64,000 bases of DNA from Haloechinothrix alba (GTDB taxonomy: Bacteria > Actinomycetota > Actinomycetes > Mycobacteriales > Pseudonocardiaceae): NCBI RefSeq assembly GCF_900188115.1, contig NZ_FZNW01000018.1, forward strand, positions 46,854-110,853. The letters are read 5' to 3'. Positions 1-8,263 of the stretch are shown in pieces. A program made the translations under genes and the position numbers. The notes beneath the pieces were generated by a model, which was given only the letters and a program-made list of their open reading frames with translations, had not been told where the DNA came from and ran no database searches. Positions within the stretch are counted from its first letter, which is position 1. Every line of letters starts with the position of its first letter.

Positions 1-182
1 CAGACGAACGCGTGGTTGTCGCCCTCGGGTACGGGTGTGTGGTTGGGCGGAAGCCGCTCACCGGCGACGTCTCCGGAGGCTTGGCCGGTGGGCAGCGGTG
101 TGGCCGTGGTGGCGATGACCGCGAGCAGGACGATGACAGCCGCGCCCAAGCTCCATCGCGTACCAGTCGACGTTGCCGTCAC
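1..182 (-). CDS. Exported or membrane-anchored protein, C-terminus beyond left edge
   Basis: On the minus strand a GTG at 182 follows a GGAG box (188-191), and the frame stays open to the window edge, so 60 codons are visible. The product starts with a short polar stretch, then a hydrophobic run (LGAAVIVLLAVIATTA), then a Pro/Thr/Gly-rich segment. This pattern suggests a Sec signal peptide or N-terminal anchor ahead of an extracytoplasmic domain. The ATG 12 bases upstream (194) hits a stop after four codons, which supports the GTG start. I do not recognise the family. Bases 183-352, up to the end of the next gene, show nothing I can support. Confidence 0.6.
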   Translation of the reverse strand, partial: MTATSTGTRWSLGAAVIVLLAVIATTATPLPTGQASGDVAGERLPPNHTPVPEGDNHAFV

Positions 183-352
183 GCGTACTCCATGGTCGCG
201 GGTCGGCGAGCGTGCTTCGGTGGCTCGCCCTGCCGCCGGAGATTCTCCGGTACCCACGGCAGCTGAGCAATGGATGGCGGGAGAACTCGCGGTGTCAATC
301 AGTCGTCGGTGTGTTTCACGCTGTGTGTCCGGAGCGGAGCTGTTCTACCTCG

Positions 353-883
353 TCACGCCAGCGACAGGACTTCGTTGAGCAGGAGGTAGGACGGCAGCCA
401 GGCGGTCGTCACGGCGGCGAAGAGGGTCACGTAGGCGGACAGCCGGGTGATCGGGCGGCGCTGTGCCAGCAGCAGGAAGTACAGGAACCACAACACCGCC
501 CAGACGGCCCAGTTCGCCGCCAACCACAGCGGCCATGCCTGCCCGCTCGCGGTGTCCAGCGTGATCCAGGCTGTCGGCGCGGCGGTGATCGCCACGAACA
601 GGCAGTACCAGCCGAGTCCGCGACCATCGCTGCCGAGGTACTGGTTGATCGAGACCCACAGGTAGGTGAAGGCGAACAGCAGGATGTACGAGGCCAGCGT
701 GATCGAGGCGAGATCCTGTTCGATGGTGCCGTGTACCAGCAGGGTCACCGCGGAGATCAGCCCGATGCCACCGGCGAAGGCGTTGATGACGCCGACCTCC
801 CTGTCGGCGATGTGCCCGAGCAGCCAGATCCCGTTCACGAACAGAACGGCCCCGACGTACAGCAGGACGAGTGCGATCACCAT
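353..883 (-). CDS. amiS: AmiS/UreI-family amide or urea channel
   Basis: A 176-residue, very hydrophobic protein that can be read as about six or seven membrane helices, beginning MVIALVLLYVGAVLFVNG. This is the usual length and opening of the AmiS/UreI family, which passes urea or short amides across the membrane. The start is the ATG at 883, which has CAGGAG just upstream; the frame stays open further but into low-quality Pro-rich sequence. It is the last gene of a co-directional set with the formamidase (gap about 110 bases) and FmdB, so it probably imports the amide that the formamidase hydrolyses. Substrate (formamide, acetamide or urea) cannot be told from sequence. Confidence 0.85.
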   Translation of the reverse strand: MVIALVLLYVGAVLFVNGIWLLGHIADREVGVINAFAGGIGLISAVTLLVHGTIEQDLASITLASYILLFAFTYLWVSINQYLGSDGRGLGWYCLFVAITAAPTAWITLDTASGQAWPLWLAANWAVWAVLWFLYFLLLAQRRPITRLSAYVTLFAAVTTAWLPSYLLLNEVLSLA

Positions 884-994
884 GGTGTTCTTCTCCTGGG
901 GAGTACATGCCGGCGGCGGGGCCCGCGCGCCGGGGTGGTGCGCACCGGTGGGAGGTGGCGGTTGGCCAGGGCACCCCACCGGCGCGCTGGTGTC

Positions 995-2248
995 CTACGA
1001 GCTCACTGCGGCTTGGCCACGGTCGGCGCGTACCGGACCCGACGCGGACGGCCGGACGTCGAAGTCGAAGATCGCTGTCGGCAGGTACAGCGAGCAGCAG
1101 GCGTTCGGGATGTCGACGACGCCGCTGATCCGCCCCTCGATCGGTGCCGAGCCGAGCAGCAGGTAAGCCTGTTCGCCGGTGTAGCCGAACGTCTTGAGGT
1201 ACTCGATGGCGTTCAGGCAGGCGTTGCGGTAGGCGATGGTGGCGTCCATGTAGTGGTTCGTGTTCGAGTCGTGCTCGACGGAGACCCCGATGAACGTCAG
1301 GAACTCGGAGTAGCGGGGTTCGACGTTGCCGGGCATGAATACGGGGTTCGTCGTGATGCCGTACGTGTCCATACCGCCTTTGATCACGTCGACGGCGAAG
1401 TCGATATAGCCGCCCATCTCGATGGCGCCGCAGAAGGTGATCTCCCCGTCGCCCTGGCTGAAGTGCAGGTCGCCGCCCGAGAACTTCGCTCCGGGGACGA
1501 AGACCGGGTAGAAGATGCGCGACCCCCTCGTGAAGTTCTTGATGTCGTGGTTGCCGCCGTTCTCCCGTGCCGGTACCGTCCGCGCGCCCTCGCCTGCCAC
1601 CCGGTCGAACTCGGCCGAGCCGGGACGCAACGTGCCCGCGAGGGCGTCCGAGGTGTTCGGGGGTAGAGCCAGCGGCGGCACCCGGCTGGGGTCGGTGGCG
1701 ATGAGGTCGCGCTCGCGCTGGTTCCACTTGGCGAGCAACTCCGCGGACGGGGCGGTGCCGAACAGGCCCGGATGGGTGATTCCGGTGTACCTGATCCCCG
1801 GCAGGTGCCGGGACGTGGCTTGCTGCCCGTGGAAGTCCCAGATCGCCTTGAGCGCGTCCGGGTAGTAGTCGGTGAGGAACCCTCCGCCGTTGGCCTTGGA
1901 GAACACGCCCGTGTAGCCCCAGCCCTGCCCCGCCGCGGGACCCGACTCCTGGGGAACGGGACCCAGGTCCAGAATATCGATGACGAGCAGGTCGCCGGGT
2001 TCGGCTCCGTGCACCGCGATGGGGCCGCTGAGCATGTGGCAGCGGTCCAGCCCGATGTCCCGTACGTCGTTGGCGGAGTCGTTGTTGCGAATCTGCCCGT
2101 CGGTCCACTCCCGACATTCCACTCGGAACTCTTGCCCCGGCCGGACCTCCACGGCGGCGGGGATGTCCGGATGCCACCGGTTGTGACCGGGAACGTCCTG
2201 TTCGGTCATGCTTCTCGACTGATCCACGCTGAAAACCACGTCAGGCAT
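995..2248 (-). CDS. fmdA: Formamidase (FmdA/AmdA acetamidase-formamidase family)
   Basis: A 417-residue cytoplasmic amidohydrolase of the FmdA_AmdA family, which hydrolyses formamide to formate and ammonia. Visible family features are the N-terminal WHPDIPAAVEVRPGQEF segment, the HFSQGDGEITFCGAIEM block near residue 265, and a C-terminal part with MDATIAYRNACLNAIEYLK. The length matches known bacterial formamidases (about 400 residues). The ATG at 2248 has AGAGAGG five bases upstream. It sits between fmdB and amiS on the same strand, which is the classical amide-utilisation arrangement. Acetamidase activity is a possible alternative because the family does not separate cleanly by motif. Confidence 0.9.
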   Translation of the reverse strand: MPDVVFSVDQSRSMTEQDVPGHNRWHPDIPAAVEVRPGQEFRVECREWTDGQIRNNDSANDVRDIGLDRCHMLSGPIAVHGAEPGDLLVIDILDLGPVPQESGPAAGQGWGYTGVFSKANGGGFLTDYYPDALKAIWDFHGQQATSRHLPGIRYTGITHPGLFGTAPSAELLAKWNQRERDLIATDPSRVPPLALPPNTSDALAGTLRPGSAEFDRVAGEGARTVPARENGGNHDIKNFTRGSRIFYPVFVPGAKFSGGDLHFSQGDGEITFCGAIEMGGYIDFAVDVIKGGMDTYGITTNPVFMPGNVEPRYSEFLTFIGVSVEHDSNTNHYMDATIAYRNACLNAIEYLKTFGYTGEQAYLLLGSAPIEGRISGVVDIPNACCSLYLPTAIFDFDVRPSASGPVRADRGQAAVSS

Positions 2249-2311
2249 ATCGGCCTCTCTTCGTTCGGTGTGTCGCGGAGGGTGGGTGTGTTCCCTTGCC
2301 GGTGCGGCGGC

Positions 2312-2647
2312 TTACCGGGAAGGGCTCGCCGGATGCCGGGCGTGCCGCAGCTCGCTCGCGGCTTCCTTGCCGACGAGCCGTGCCAGTTCCGGGGTTTGGT
2401 GCCGGTTCCGGTCGTTGCCCTGCCGGCCCGGTCGGCGGTGGGTGGTCGCGGGGTTCTCGCCGCTTTCCTCGGCTCGTTCCCGCACGGACCGCAGCTGACC
2501 GGGAGTCCGGGACAGGAAGGGGGCGCTGAAGACGCGGGGTGCTGCGGTCCCGCAGTGCGGGCACGTCTCCGTATCCGGTGCCGCACCCATGCGGTGGACA
2601 CGCTGCACGATCCCGCAGTCCGGGCAGTGGAACTCGTAGCTCGGCAT
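2312..2647 (-). CDS. fmdB: FmdB-family zinc-ribbon protein
   Basis: A 111-residue protein that starts MPSYEFHCPDCG and holds two CxxC knuckles (Cys8/Cys11 and Cys29/Cys32), the zinc ribbon typical of FmdB regulators. The rest is a charged, probably disordered Arg/Pro-rich tail. The ATG at 2647 is preferred over an upstream in-frame start because AGGGAC lies just before it and the FmdB signature begins there. It is the first gene after a strong promoter and probably influences expression of the formamidase, as FmdB was proposed to do in Methylophilus; its molecular function is unproven. Confidence 0.8.
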   Translation of the reverse strand: MPSYEFHCPDCGIVQRVHRMGAAPDTETCPHCGTAAPRVFSAPFLSRTPGQLRSVRERAEESGENPATTHRRPGRQGNDRNRHQTPELARLVGKEAASELRHARHPASPSR

Positions 2648-2674
2648 CGGCTCAGTCCCTTCGGATTGCAATGA

Positions 2675-2712
2675 TTTCATATGAAACTAATCCGATAGGA
2701 ACTAGTCGTCAA
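2675..2712 (-). promoter_or_regulatory. SigA-type promoter with palindromic operator for fmdB-fmdA-amiS
   Basis: Read on the minus strand: TTGACG (2712-2707), a 17-base spacer, and TAGTTT (2689-2684), close to the housekeeping consensus. A perfect 12-base palindrome TTTCATATGAAA (2675-2686) overlaps the -10 box, a position that suits a repressor. The block is strikingly AT-rich for this genome. A MarR regulator is encoded directly upstream and is the obvious candidate to bind; binding is inferred. Confidence 0.7.
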
Positions 2713-2787
2713 GAGTCGTGCCCACGCACTTCCCGGTGGAGAGGCCGAGTGGGGCAGGGGCGTGACGTCGCCGGGGTAGCAGCGAGG

Positions 2788-3213
2788 TCAGCGCCCGCGT
2801 GCGGTGAGACGCTCGAGCAGCTCGGCGAGTAACTCCTTCTCCTGGTCGCCGAGAGCGGCCGTCAGCGCTTCTTCCTCCCGCTCGAGTGTCGAGGCGAGAG
2901 TGCGATGCAGGTTGCGTCCCCGCGTGGAGAGGTAGACGAGTACGCGCCTGCGATCGCCGATGTCACCGCGGCGGTAGATCAGGTTCACCTCGACGAGACG
3001 GTCGATGACGCGCGTGAGGGTAGCCGGGGGAAGCATCGCGTGGTCGGCGATGTCGCTCATCGTGTGCCCTGCGCCGTCGGCCAGGTGTGACAGGACGCGC
3101 CACTGGTTCAGCGTCAGCCCTTCGGCGTCCAGCGCAGCGGCCAGGCGCTGGGACACCTCGTGCTCGGCACGGGTGAGCAGCTCGGCGAGCTGCCAACCTA
3201 CGCGTGCGATCAT
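2788..3213 (-). CDS. MarR-family transcriptional regulator
   Basis: A 141-residue winged-helix protein. The central DNA-binding part runs LTLNQWRVLSHLADGAGHTMSDIADHAMLPPATLTRVIDRLVE, followed by the wing motif GDIGDRRRVLVYLSTRGR, which matches the MarR signature DxRxxxxxLTxxG. The ends are long helices that dimerise. It lies between the divergent AmiC-like gene and the fmdB promoter, so it most likely controls amide utilisation and may respond to an aromatic or amide ligand. No Cys residues suggest it is not an OhrR-type redox sensor. Confidence 0.85.
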   Translation of the reverse strand: MIARVGWQLAELLTRAEHEVSQRLAAALDAEGLTLNQWRVLSHLADGAGHTMSDIADHAMLPPATLTRVIDRLVEVNLIYRRGDIGDRRRVLVYLSTRGRNLHRTLASTLEREEEALTAALGDQEKELLAELLERLTARGR

Positions 3214-3231
3214 TGCGCCTCATGTCCGGCT

Positions 3232-3280
3232 GTGACTACTGTCTAAGTCACTATAAATGATTGCTGGCGGAAGTAGTGAC
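3232..3280. promoter_or_regulatory. Candidate MarR operator between divergent genes
   Basis: The gap between marR (start 3213) and the AmiC-like gene (start 3315) holds repeated half-sites. GTGACT (3232-3237) and AGTCAC (3246-3251) form an inverted repeat with an 8-base spacer. GTCACTA (3247-3253) is also the exact reverse complement of TAGTGAC (3274-3280). The spacing and location suit autoregulation by the MarR protein. The motif differs from the palindrome at the fmd promoter, so two regulators may be involved. Confidence 0.5.
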
Positions 3281-3314
3281 ACCCGACCGTGCGCCGGAGG
3301 ATGGGAGTCCATCC

Positions 3315-4430
3315 ATGGAGCCGACTTCACTCTCGCTCGAGCGAGCGTCCAGGCCACCCGCCCTTGATGTGGAGACCATGCAGGTCGCGCTGGTCATTCC
3401 GCTCCAGGGGCCGGAGGGGATATTCGGCCCGTCCTGCGAGGCGTGTGCCGAGCTGGCGGTCGAGGAGATCAACTCTGGTGCCGGTGTGCTGGGACGGGAG
3501 CTGCGTCTCGTCGTCGTCGACGGGGGTGCGAAGCCGCAACGCGTCGCCGACGAGCTCGACGTACTCACGTCCGCCGGCGCCATCGATGCCGTCACCGGCT
3601 GGCATATCTCGGCCGTACGCGAGGTCGTCGCACCGCGGATAGCGAGCCGGATCCCGTACGTGTACACGCCGCTCTACGAGGGAGGGGAGCGTACGCCCGG
3701 CGTGTTCCTGACCGGTGAGACCCCGGGGCGCCAGCTGCTGCCCTCCCTCCGGTGGATGACCGAGGAGCTCGGGGTGCGCCGCTGGTGCGTCGTGGGCGAC
3801 GACTACGTGTGGCCACGCGGGTCGGCGGCAGCCGCGCACCGCTACGCACGCCGGTGTGGCGTGCACATCTGCGACGAGATCTACGTCGGGCTGGGTACGG
3901 ACGACTTCGCCGAGCCGCTACGCCGCATCGAGCGCAGTGGTGCGCAGGGCGTGCTCATGTTCCTCGTCGGTAACGACGCGGTGCGGTTCAACCGGGCGTT
4001 CGCCCGTGCCGGGCTCGACTCGTCCCTTGTGCGGCTGAGCCCCCTCATGGAGGAGAACATGCTTGTGGCCAGTGGTGCCGATGCCACGAGGGGGATCTAT
4101 ACCGCCTCCGGCTTCTTCCCCGCAGCGGCCACCCCCGAGACGCTGGACTTCGTGGGACGCTACACCGCGCACTTCGGTCCCGAGGCGCCGCTGCTCAACA
4201 GCATGGGCGAGTCGTGCTACGAGGGTGTGCGGTTGCTGTCGGCTCTCACGCGGCAGGCCGAGGGGTTCGGGGTGGGCGAGCTCTGCTCGGTCGCCGACTC
4301 CGTGGCGTACGGCGGCCCGCGAGGTGAGGTCCGGTTGAGCGGGCACCATCTCGACCAACGGATCTATCTCGCGAAGGCTGACGGCATGCAGTTCGACGTG
4401 CTCGCGGAGCTGTCCCCGATGTCGCCCTAG
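3315..4430 (+). CDS. AmiC-like type 1 ligand-binding protein (amide sensor or binding protein)
   Basis: A 371-residue protein with the Leu/Ile/Val-binding-protein fold: VALVIPLQGPEGIFGPSCEACAELAVEEINSG at the first lobe, then GRELRLVVVDGGAKP and a repeated two-lobe pattern to the end. This is the family of AmiC and of urea/short-amide ABC-transporter binding proteins. There is no signal peptide or lipobox, so it is probably cytoplasmic and acts as a sensor as AmiC does, rather than as a transporter subunit; no permease or ATPase genes are nearby. The ATG at 3315 has GGGAG upstream. No AmiR-type ANTAR partner is visible in the window. Confidence 0.75.
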   Translation: MEPTSLSLERASRPPALDVETMQVALVIPLQGPEGIFGPSCEACAELAVEEINSGAGVLGRELRLVVVDGGAKPQRVADELDVLTSAGAIDAVTGWHISAVREVVAPRIASRIPYVYTPLYEGGERTPGVFLTGETPGRQLLPSLRWMTEELGVRRWCVVGDDYVWPRGSAAAAHRYARRCGVHICDEIYVGLGTDDFAEPLRRIERSGAQGVLMFLVGNDAVRFNRAFARAGLDSSLVRLSPLMEENMLVASGADATRGIYTASGFFPAAATPETLDFVGRYTAHFGPEAPLLNSMGESCYEGVRLLSALTRQAEGFGVGELCSVADSVAYGGPRGEVRLSGHHLDQRIYLAKADGMQFDVLAELSPMSP

Positions 4431-4540
4431 ACCACGGTCGCGCCTGGCCGGTCCCGAGCGAGGGCGACCACGACCCCAACCCCGTCACTCCGGGTGCGCG
4501 CACTCGTTGGGAAACGTGAATCGCTTTCAAGGGAGGTAGC

Positions 4541-7309
4541 GTGCGCGCGTCTCGGTCTCTCGCCGTCCTGACGGCTTCGGTCCTGACGGTCAGTGGTCCG
4601 GTTACCGGGGCGCTCGCCCAGACCGAGCCGTCCGGGCCCGATCCGGCCGACGACTACGGTACGGCGCTGAACATCATGCCGCCGGGGCAGGCGGGAACGA
4701 CGACCCCGGCCGAGCTGGCCGAGGTCATGGCCAACGACCCGGAGAACCGCAATGCCGATGCGAGCACCCCGAGCAACGTCGGTGACCAGCTGGAGCCGTA
4801 TGACGAGCTGAACACGCTCACCCCCGAGGAGATCAGCGGTTCCGACCTCACCGACTTCTACAAGCAGGCGACGTTCACCGCCCCGCCGGAAAGCGAGTGG
4901 TCGCGGCCGCGGCAGACCTTCCCCGACCGCCACGACCTGACCATCACCTGGGACAGCGACGGCGTGCCGCATATCGACGGCAACACCGATGAGGACGTGT
5001 CCTGGGGCGCGGGCTACGCGGGCACCCTGGACCGCATGTTCCTGATGGACGTGCTCAGGCACGCAGGCGCGGCGCGATCGGCCGAGTTCCTCGGCCCGAC
5101 CGAGGGCAATATCGCGATGGACCAGCAGCAGCTCCGGCTCGCCCCGTACACCCCGGAGGAGGCTGCCGACCAGCTCGCGGCCGTCGCCGGCCGGTACGGC
5201 GAGGAGGGTCAGCGCCTGCTGGATGCCGCCGACGCGTTCGTCGACGGCATCAACGCGGCGCAGGAGGAGATGTGCCCGGGGCTGCAGCCGACCGGTCCCG
5301 ACTGCCCCGCCGAGTACGCCGCGCTGCAGAAGAAGCCGAAGGAATGGACTCGCGCCGACGTCGTCTACATCTCCTCGCTCGTCGGCGGCATCTTCGGCAC
5401 AGGCGGGGGTGCCGAGTACGGCAACGCGATGTGGTTCCAGGAGCTGCGCGAGCGTCTCGGCGAGGACGAGGCTCGTCGTGTCTACGATGACCTACGCGCC
5501 AAGGAGGACGCCGAGGCTCCGGTGACTGTGGACAGGAAGTTCCCCTACGGCGGCGATGAGGGAATCGATCCGTCGCTGCCCGGGGTGGCGCTTCCGGACC
5601 TCGACCCCGACGCGACCGCGCCCGGCTCCGGCGCGCTCGTCGGCGGGAACGAGCCGCCTGCTCTCGACGACCTCACGACGGGCGAGACGGGCGGGCTCCC
5701 CGGGCAGCTGGACACCCCCTGGGGGCCGATCGACCTGAACCAGGCCGGCCGGGCGATGAGCAACGCCGCGCTCGTCGGCGCGGACCACACCCGTGACGGC
5801 CATCCTGCCGCGGTCTTCGGCCCGCAGACCGGGTACTTCGCCCCGCAGCTGTGGACCGAGCAGGTGCTGAACGGGCCGGGCGTCAAGGCGCGCGGTGTCG
5901 CCTTCGCAGGCACGCACCTGTTCGTGCAGATCGGCCGGGGGGTGGACTACGCCTGGTCGGCGACGAGCTCCAACAGCGACAACGTGGACACCGTCGTCGA
6001 GCGACTGTGCGAGATGGACGGTTCCGAGCCCACAGTGGAGTCCGAGGACTACCTACGCGACGGCGAGTGCGTGCCGATGGACTCGCGGACGCACGAGCAG
6101 ACGGCGCTTCCGAACGTGACCGCACCGGAAGTCCCCCGGCATCTGGAGTTCCTCGTGCTGCGTACCCACCGCGGCATCGTGCAGCTGCGAACCACCGTCG
6201 ACGGCGAGCCCGTGGCGATCGTATCGCAGCGCAGCACCTACAACCACGAGGTCGACTCGGCGATCGGCTTCATGCGGGCGAACGACCCAGACCACGTTCG
6301 CGACGCCGAGTCGTTCCAGGAGGCGATGCACGGTATCGACTACACGTTCAACTGGTTCTACGCCGACGACAGCGACATCGCCCACTTCGGGTCCGGGCTG
6401 CTGCCGAAGCGTGCCGACGGGGTGGAGTTCGACTTGCCGCGCTGGGGTGACGACGAGTTCGGCTGGCAGGGATTCGAGCCCTTCGACCGGCACGTCCAGC
6501 AGGTCAACCCGCCGTCCGGCTACTTGATCAACTGGAACAACAAACAGGCGGTCGACTTCGCGGCTGCCGACGACCAGTGGGGCTACGGGAGCGTGCACCG
6601 CAGCCAGGCACTGTCCGACCGTATCGAGCCGATGGTCGCGCGGCGCGACGTCACACCGGAGTCGCTGACAGCCGCGGTGCAGGACGCGGCGACGGTGGAT
6701 GTGCGAGCCCGTTATACGCTGCCGCACCTGCTCGACGCGCTCGGCGACGACCCGGGTACTGCGGAGGCGGCGACGATACTGCGTGCGTGGCTGGAGGACG
6801 GCGCGCACCGCGAGGACCGCGACCGCGACGGCGCGTACTCCCACCAGGCCGCGATCGCCGTCTTCGACGAATGGTGGGAGTCCGGCACCGGCGGCCTCGC
6901 GAAGGACGTGCTCCGCGGCGGGCTCGGCGGGCTGGTCGACGAGCTGCCCAAGGCACTGGACAACCATCCGCGGCACGGAGTGGGCTCGGCGTGGACCGGA
7001 GCCTGGTACAGCTATGTCAACAAGGACCTTCGCCAGCTGCTCGGCGAGCCGGTCCGGGATCGCTGGCACCGCTCGTACTGCGGTGACGGCTCGGTCGAGG
7101 CGTGCCGCTCGACACTGCGTGACTCGCTGGCCGGGGCCGTCGAGCGCGTCCGGGACCGTCAGGACGGCGCTGCCGTGGGGGATCTGACCTACGACAAGAG
7201 CATCGACAGCATCCGCTCGGTCCGCGCGGGTGTCGTGGGAGTCCGGGATATCGACTGGCAGAACCGGCCGACCTTTCAGCAGGTCGTGCAGCTGACGTCG
7301 GGGCGGTAG
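4541..7309 (+). CDS. Exported penicillin-acylase-family Ntn hydrolase
   Basis: A 922-residue precursor. It begins with a signal peptide (MRASRSLAVLTASVLTVSGP...ALAQ). The alpha region carries DLTITWDSDGVPHIDGNTDEDVSWGAGY, the family's N-terminal block. The predicted autocatalytic cleavage point is before Ser407 in GRAMSNAALVGADHTRDGHP, which aligns with the SN-(W/A) start of the beta chain in penicillin G acylase and acyl-homoserine-lactone acylases. C-terminal blocks such as NWNNKQAVDF and the HGVGSAW segment are also of this family. Starts at GTG with AAGGGAGG before it. Substrate is unknown; AHL, penicillin or other N-acyl compounds are possible. Ser407 follows Met rather than the usual Gly. 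Confidence 0.85.
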   Translation: MRASRSLAVLTASVLTVSGPVTGALAQTEPSGPDPADDYGTALNIMPPGQAGTTTPAELAEVMANDPENRNADASTPSNVGDQLEPYDELNTLTPEEISGSDLTDFYKQATFTAPPESEWSRPRQTFPDRHDLTITWDSDGVPHIDGNTDEDVSWGAGYAGTLDRMFLMDVLRHAGAARSAEFLGPTEGNIAMDQQQLRLAPYTPEEAADQLAAVAGRYGEEGQRLLDAADAFVDGINAAQEEMCPGLQPTGPDCPAEYAALQKKPKEWTRADVVYISSLVGGIFGTGGGAEYGNAMWFQELRERLGEDEARRVYDDLRAKEDAEAPVTVDRKFPYGGDEGIDPSLPGVALPDLDPDATAPGSGALVGGNEPPALDDLTTGETGGLPGQLDTPWGPIDLNQAGRAMSNAALVGADHTRDGHPAAVFGPQTGYFAPQLWTEQVLNGPGVKARGVAFAGTHLFVQIGRGVDYAWSATSSNSDNVDTVVERLCEMDGSEPTVESEDYLRDGECVPMDSRTHEQTALPNVTAPEVPRHLEFLVLRTHRGIVQLRTTVDGEPVAIVSQRSTYNHEVDSAIGFMRANDPDHVRDAESFQEAMHGIDYTFNWFYADDSDIAHFGSGLLPKRADGVEFDLPRWGDDEFGWQGFEPFDRHVQQVNPPSGYLINWNNKQAVDFAAADDQWGYGSVHRSQALSDRIEPMVARRDVTPESLTAAVQDAATVDVRARYTLPHLLDALGDDPGTAEAATILRAWLEDGAHREDRDRDGAYSHQAAIAVFDEWWESGTGGLAKDVLRGGLGGLVDELPKALDNHPRHGVGSAWTGAWYSYVNKDLRQLLGEPVRDRWHRSYCGDGSVEACRSTLRDSLAGAVERVRDRQDGAAVGDLTYDKSIDSIRSVRAGVVGVRDIDWQNRPTFQQVVQLTSGR

Positions 7310-7339
7310 AACCGGATCGAGGGGCCTGCACCGAAGCGC

Positions 7340-7366
7340 GTCGGGTCCGCTCGACACGGACCTGAC
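7340..7366. terminator. Hairpin between convergent genes
   Basis: A 10-base-pair stem (GTCGGGTCCG with CGGACCTGAC, one G-T wobble) and a 7-base loop lie in the 93-base gap between the acylase gene and the minus-strand GT2 gene. It could terminate transcription from both sides. Confidence 0.6.
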
Positions 7367-7402
7367 GTGCCGGAGTTACTCGCCCGTTGGCCCTGCCACC
7401 CG

Positions 7403-8263
7403 TCAGATGATCGGGGGGCGGCCCAGCCGGGCCATGCGCATGATCGTGTTCCAGCTGATCGGCGACCGTCTCGCGCACGGCAGGCGCACCCCGTCGTAGT
7501 AGCCGCGTAGGTGCTCGCGGAAGACCGCCAGGTTGCGCAGCCGCGTGGTGTCGATCAGGAACCACGCCAGGATGTAGATGGCCCCGAGGGCGGCCGGGAG
7601 GTTGCGCTTGGCGAGCCAGACGCGGTTCCGCGCGCTCATGTAACGCCCCTGCGCGTGCCGTTCGGGGGGCACCGCGGAGTGGTAGGCACAGATCTCGGTG
7701 CAGTAGCGCACCGCGTAGCCCGCGTCCATCACGCGCCAGCTCAGATCGATCCCCTCGTGCATGTAGAAGAACTCCTCGGGCCAGGCGCCCGCGGACTCGA
7801 GTGCGTCCCGCCGGATGACACACGCCCCTTCCCACACGTTCACGACGTCGCCGCCCCGATCCGGGTCACCGATTCGCAGCCGGGGAACGAAGCGCCGCGG
7901 CGTCGGCATGCCATCGGGATCACGCACCCGGGGCTGCACAAGGCCCAGCGTCGGGTCGTCCTTGAACATCCCCGCGGCGCGTTCGAGGAAGTCCTTGCCG
8001 TCCAGGAACGCGTCGTCGTCGAGGAAGAACACGAGGTCGCCGGATCCCTTGCTGATCCCGGCGTTGCGGCCACCGGGGATCCCGACGTTCTCCGGCAACG
8101 TCATGACGCGGATCTCCTGGTCAAGACCCTCCGGGGTGACACCGTTACCGACGACGATGATGTCGGTGGTCACCCCTTGCTGCTGCAGCAGCGACTCCAC
8201 GCCGCGCCGCAGGTTGTCCGGTCGCTTGTTCTGGGTGAGAACGATGCAGCTGATAGCGTTCAT
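7403..8263 (-). CDS. Family 2 glycosyltransferase
   Basis: A 286-residue GT-A enzyme: SCIVLTQNKRPDNLRRGVESLLQQ at the N-terminus, VGIPGGRNAGI near residue 60, the metal-binding FFLDDDAFLDGKD (DDD motif), and WEGACVIRRDALESAG...FFYMHEGIDLSWR (the ED/GxDLS acceptor-site block). A hydrophobic segment (ALGAIYILAWFLIDT) near residue 230 suggests membrane association. It is the last gene of the overlapping minus-strand run; its start codon abuts the stop of the upstream CDP-alcohol phosphotransferase gene. It probably adds a sugar such as rhamnose or galactofuranose to the product of the cluster. Confidence 0.85.
   Translation of the reverse strand: MNAISCIVLTQNKRPDNLRRGVESLLQQQGVTTDIIVVGNGVTPEGLDQEIRVMTLPENVGIPGGRNAGISKGSGDLVFFLDDDAFLDGKDFLERAAGMFKDDPTLGLVQPRVRDPDGMPTPRRFVPRLRIGDPDRGGDVVNVWEGACVIRRDALESAGAWPEEFFYMHEGIDLSWRVMDAGYAVRYCTEICAYHSAVPPERHAQGRYMSARNRVWLAKRNLPAALGAIYILAWFLIDTTRLRNLAVFREHLRGYYDGVRLPCARRSPISWNTIMRMARLGRPPII

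Noticed and set aside
345..2177. A 610-codon open frame on the minus strand in another phase of the formamidase region
   Set aside because: The formamidase and AmiS frames are clear family matches with ribosome sites; this one is Arg/Pro-rich shadow sequence.
4541..7309. A beta-lactam or secondary-metabolite cluster around the penicillin acylase
   Set aside because: No NRPS, isopenicillin N synthase, AHL synthase or similar gene is nearby; the acylase stands alone.
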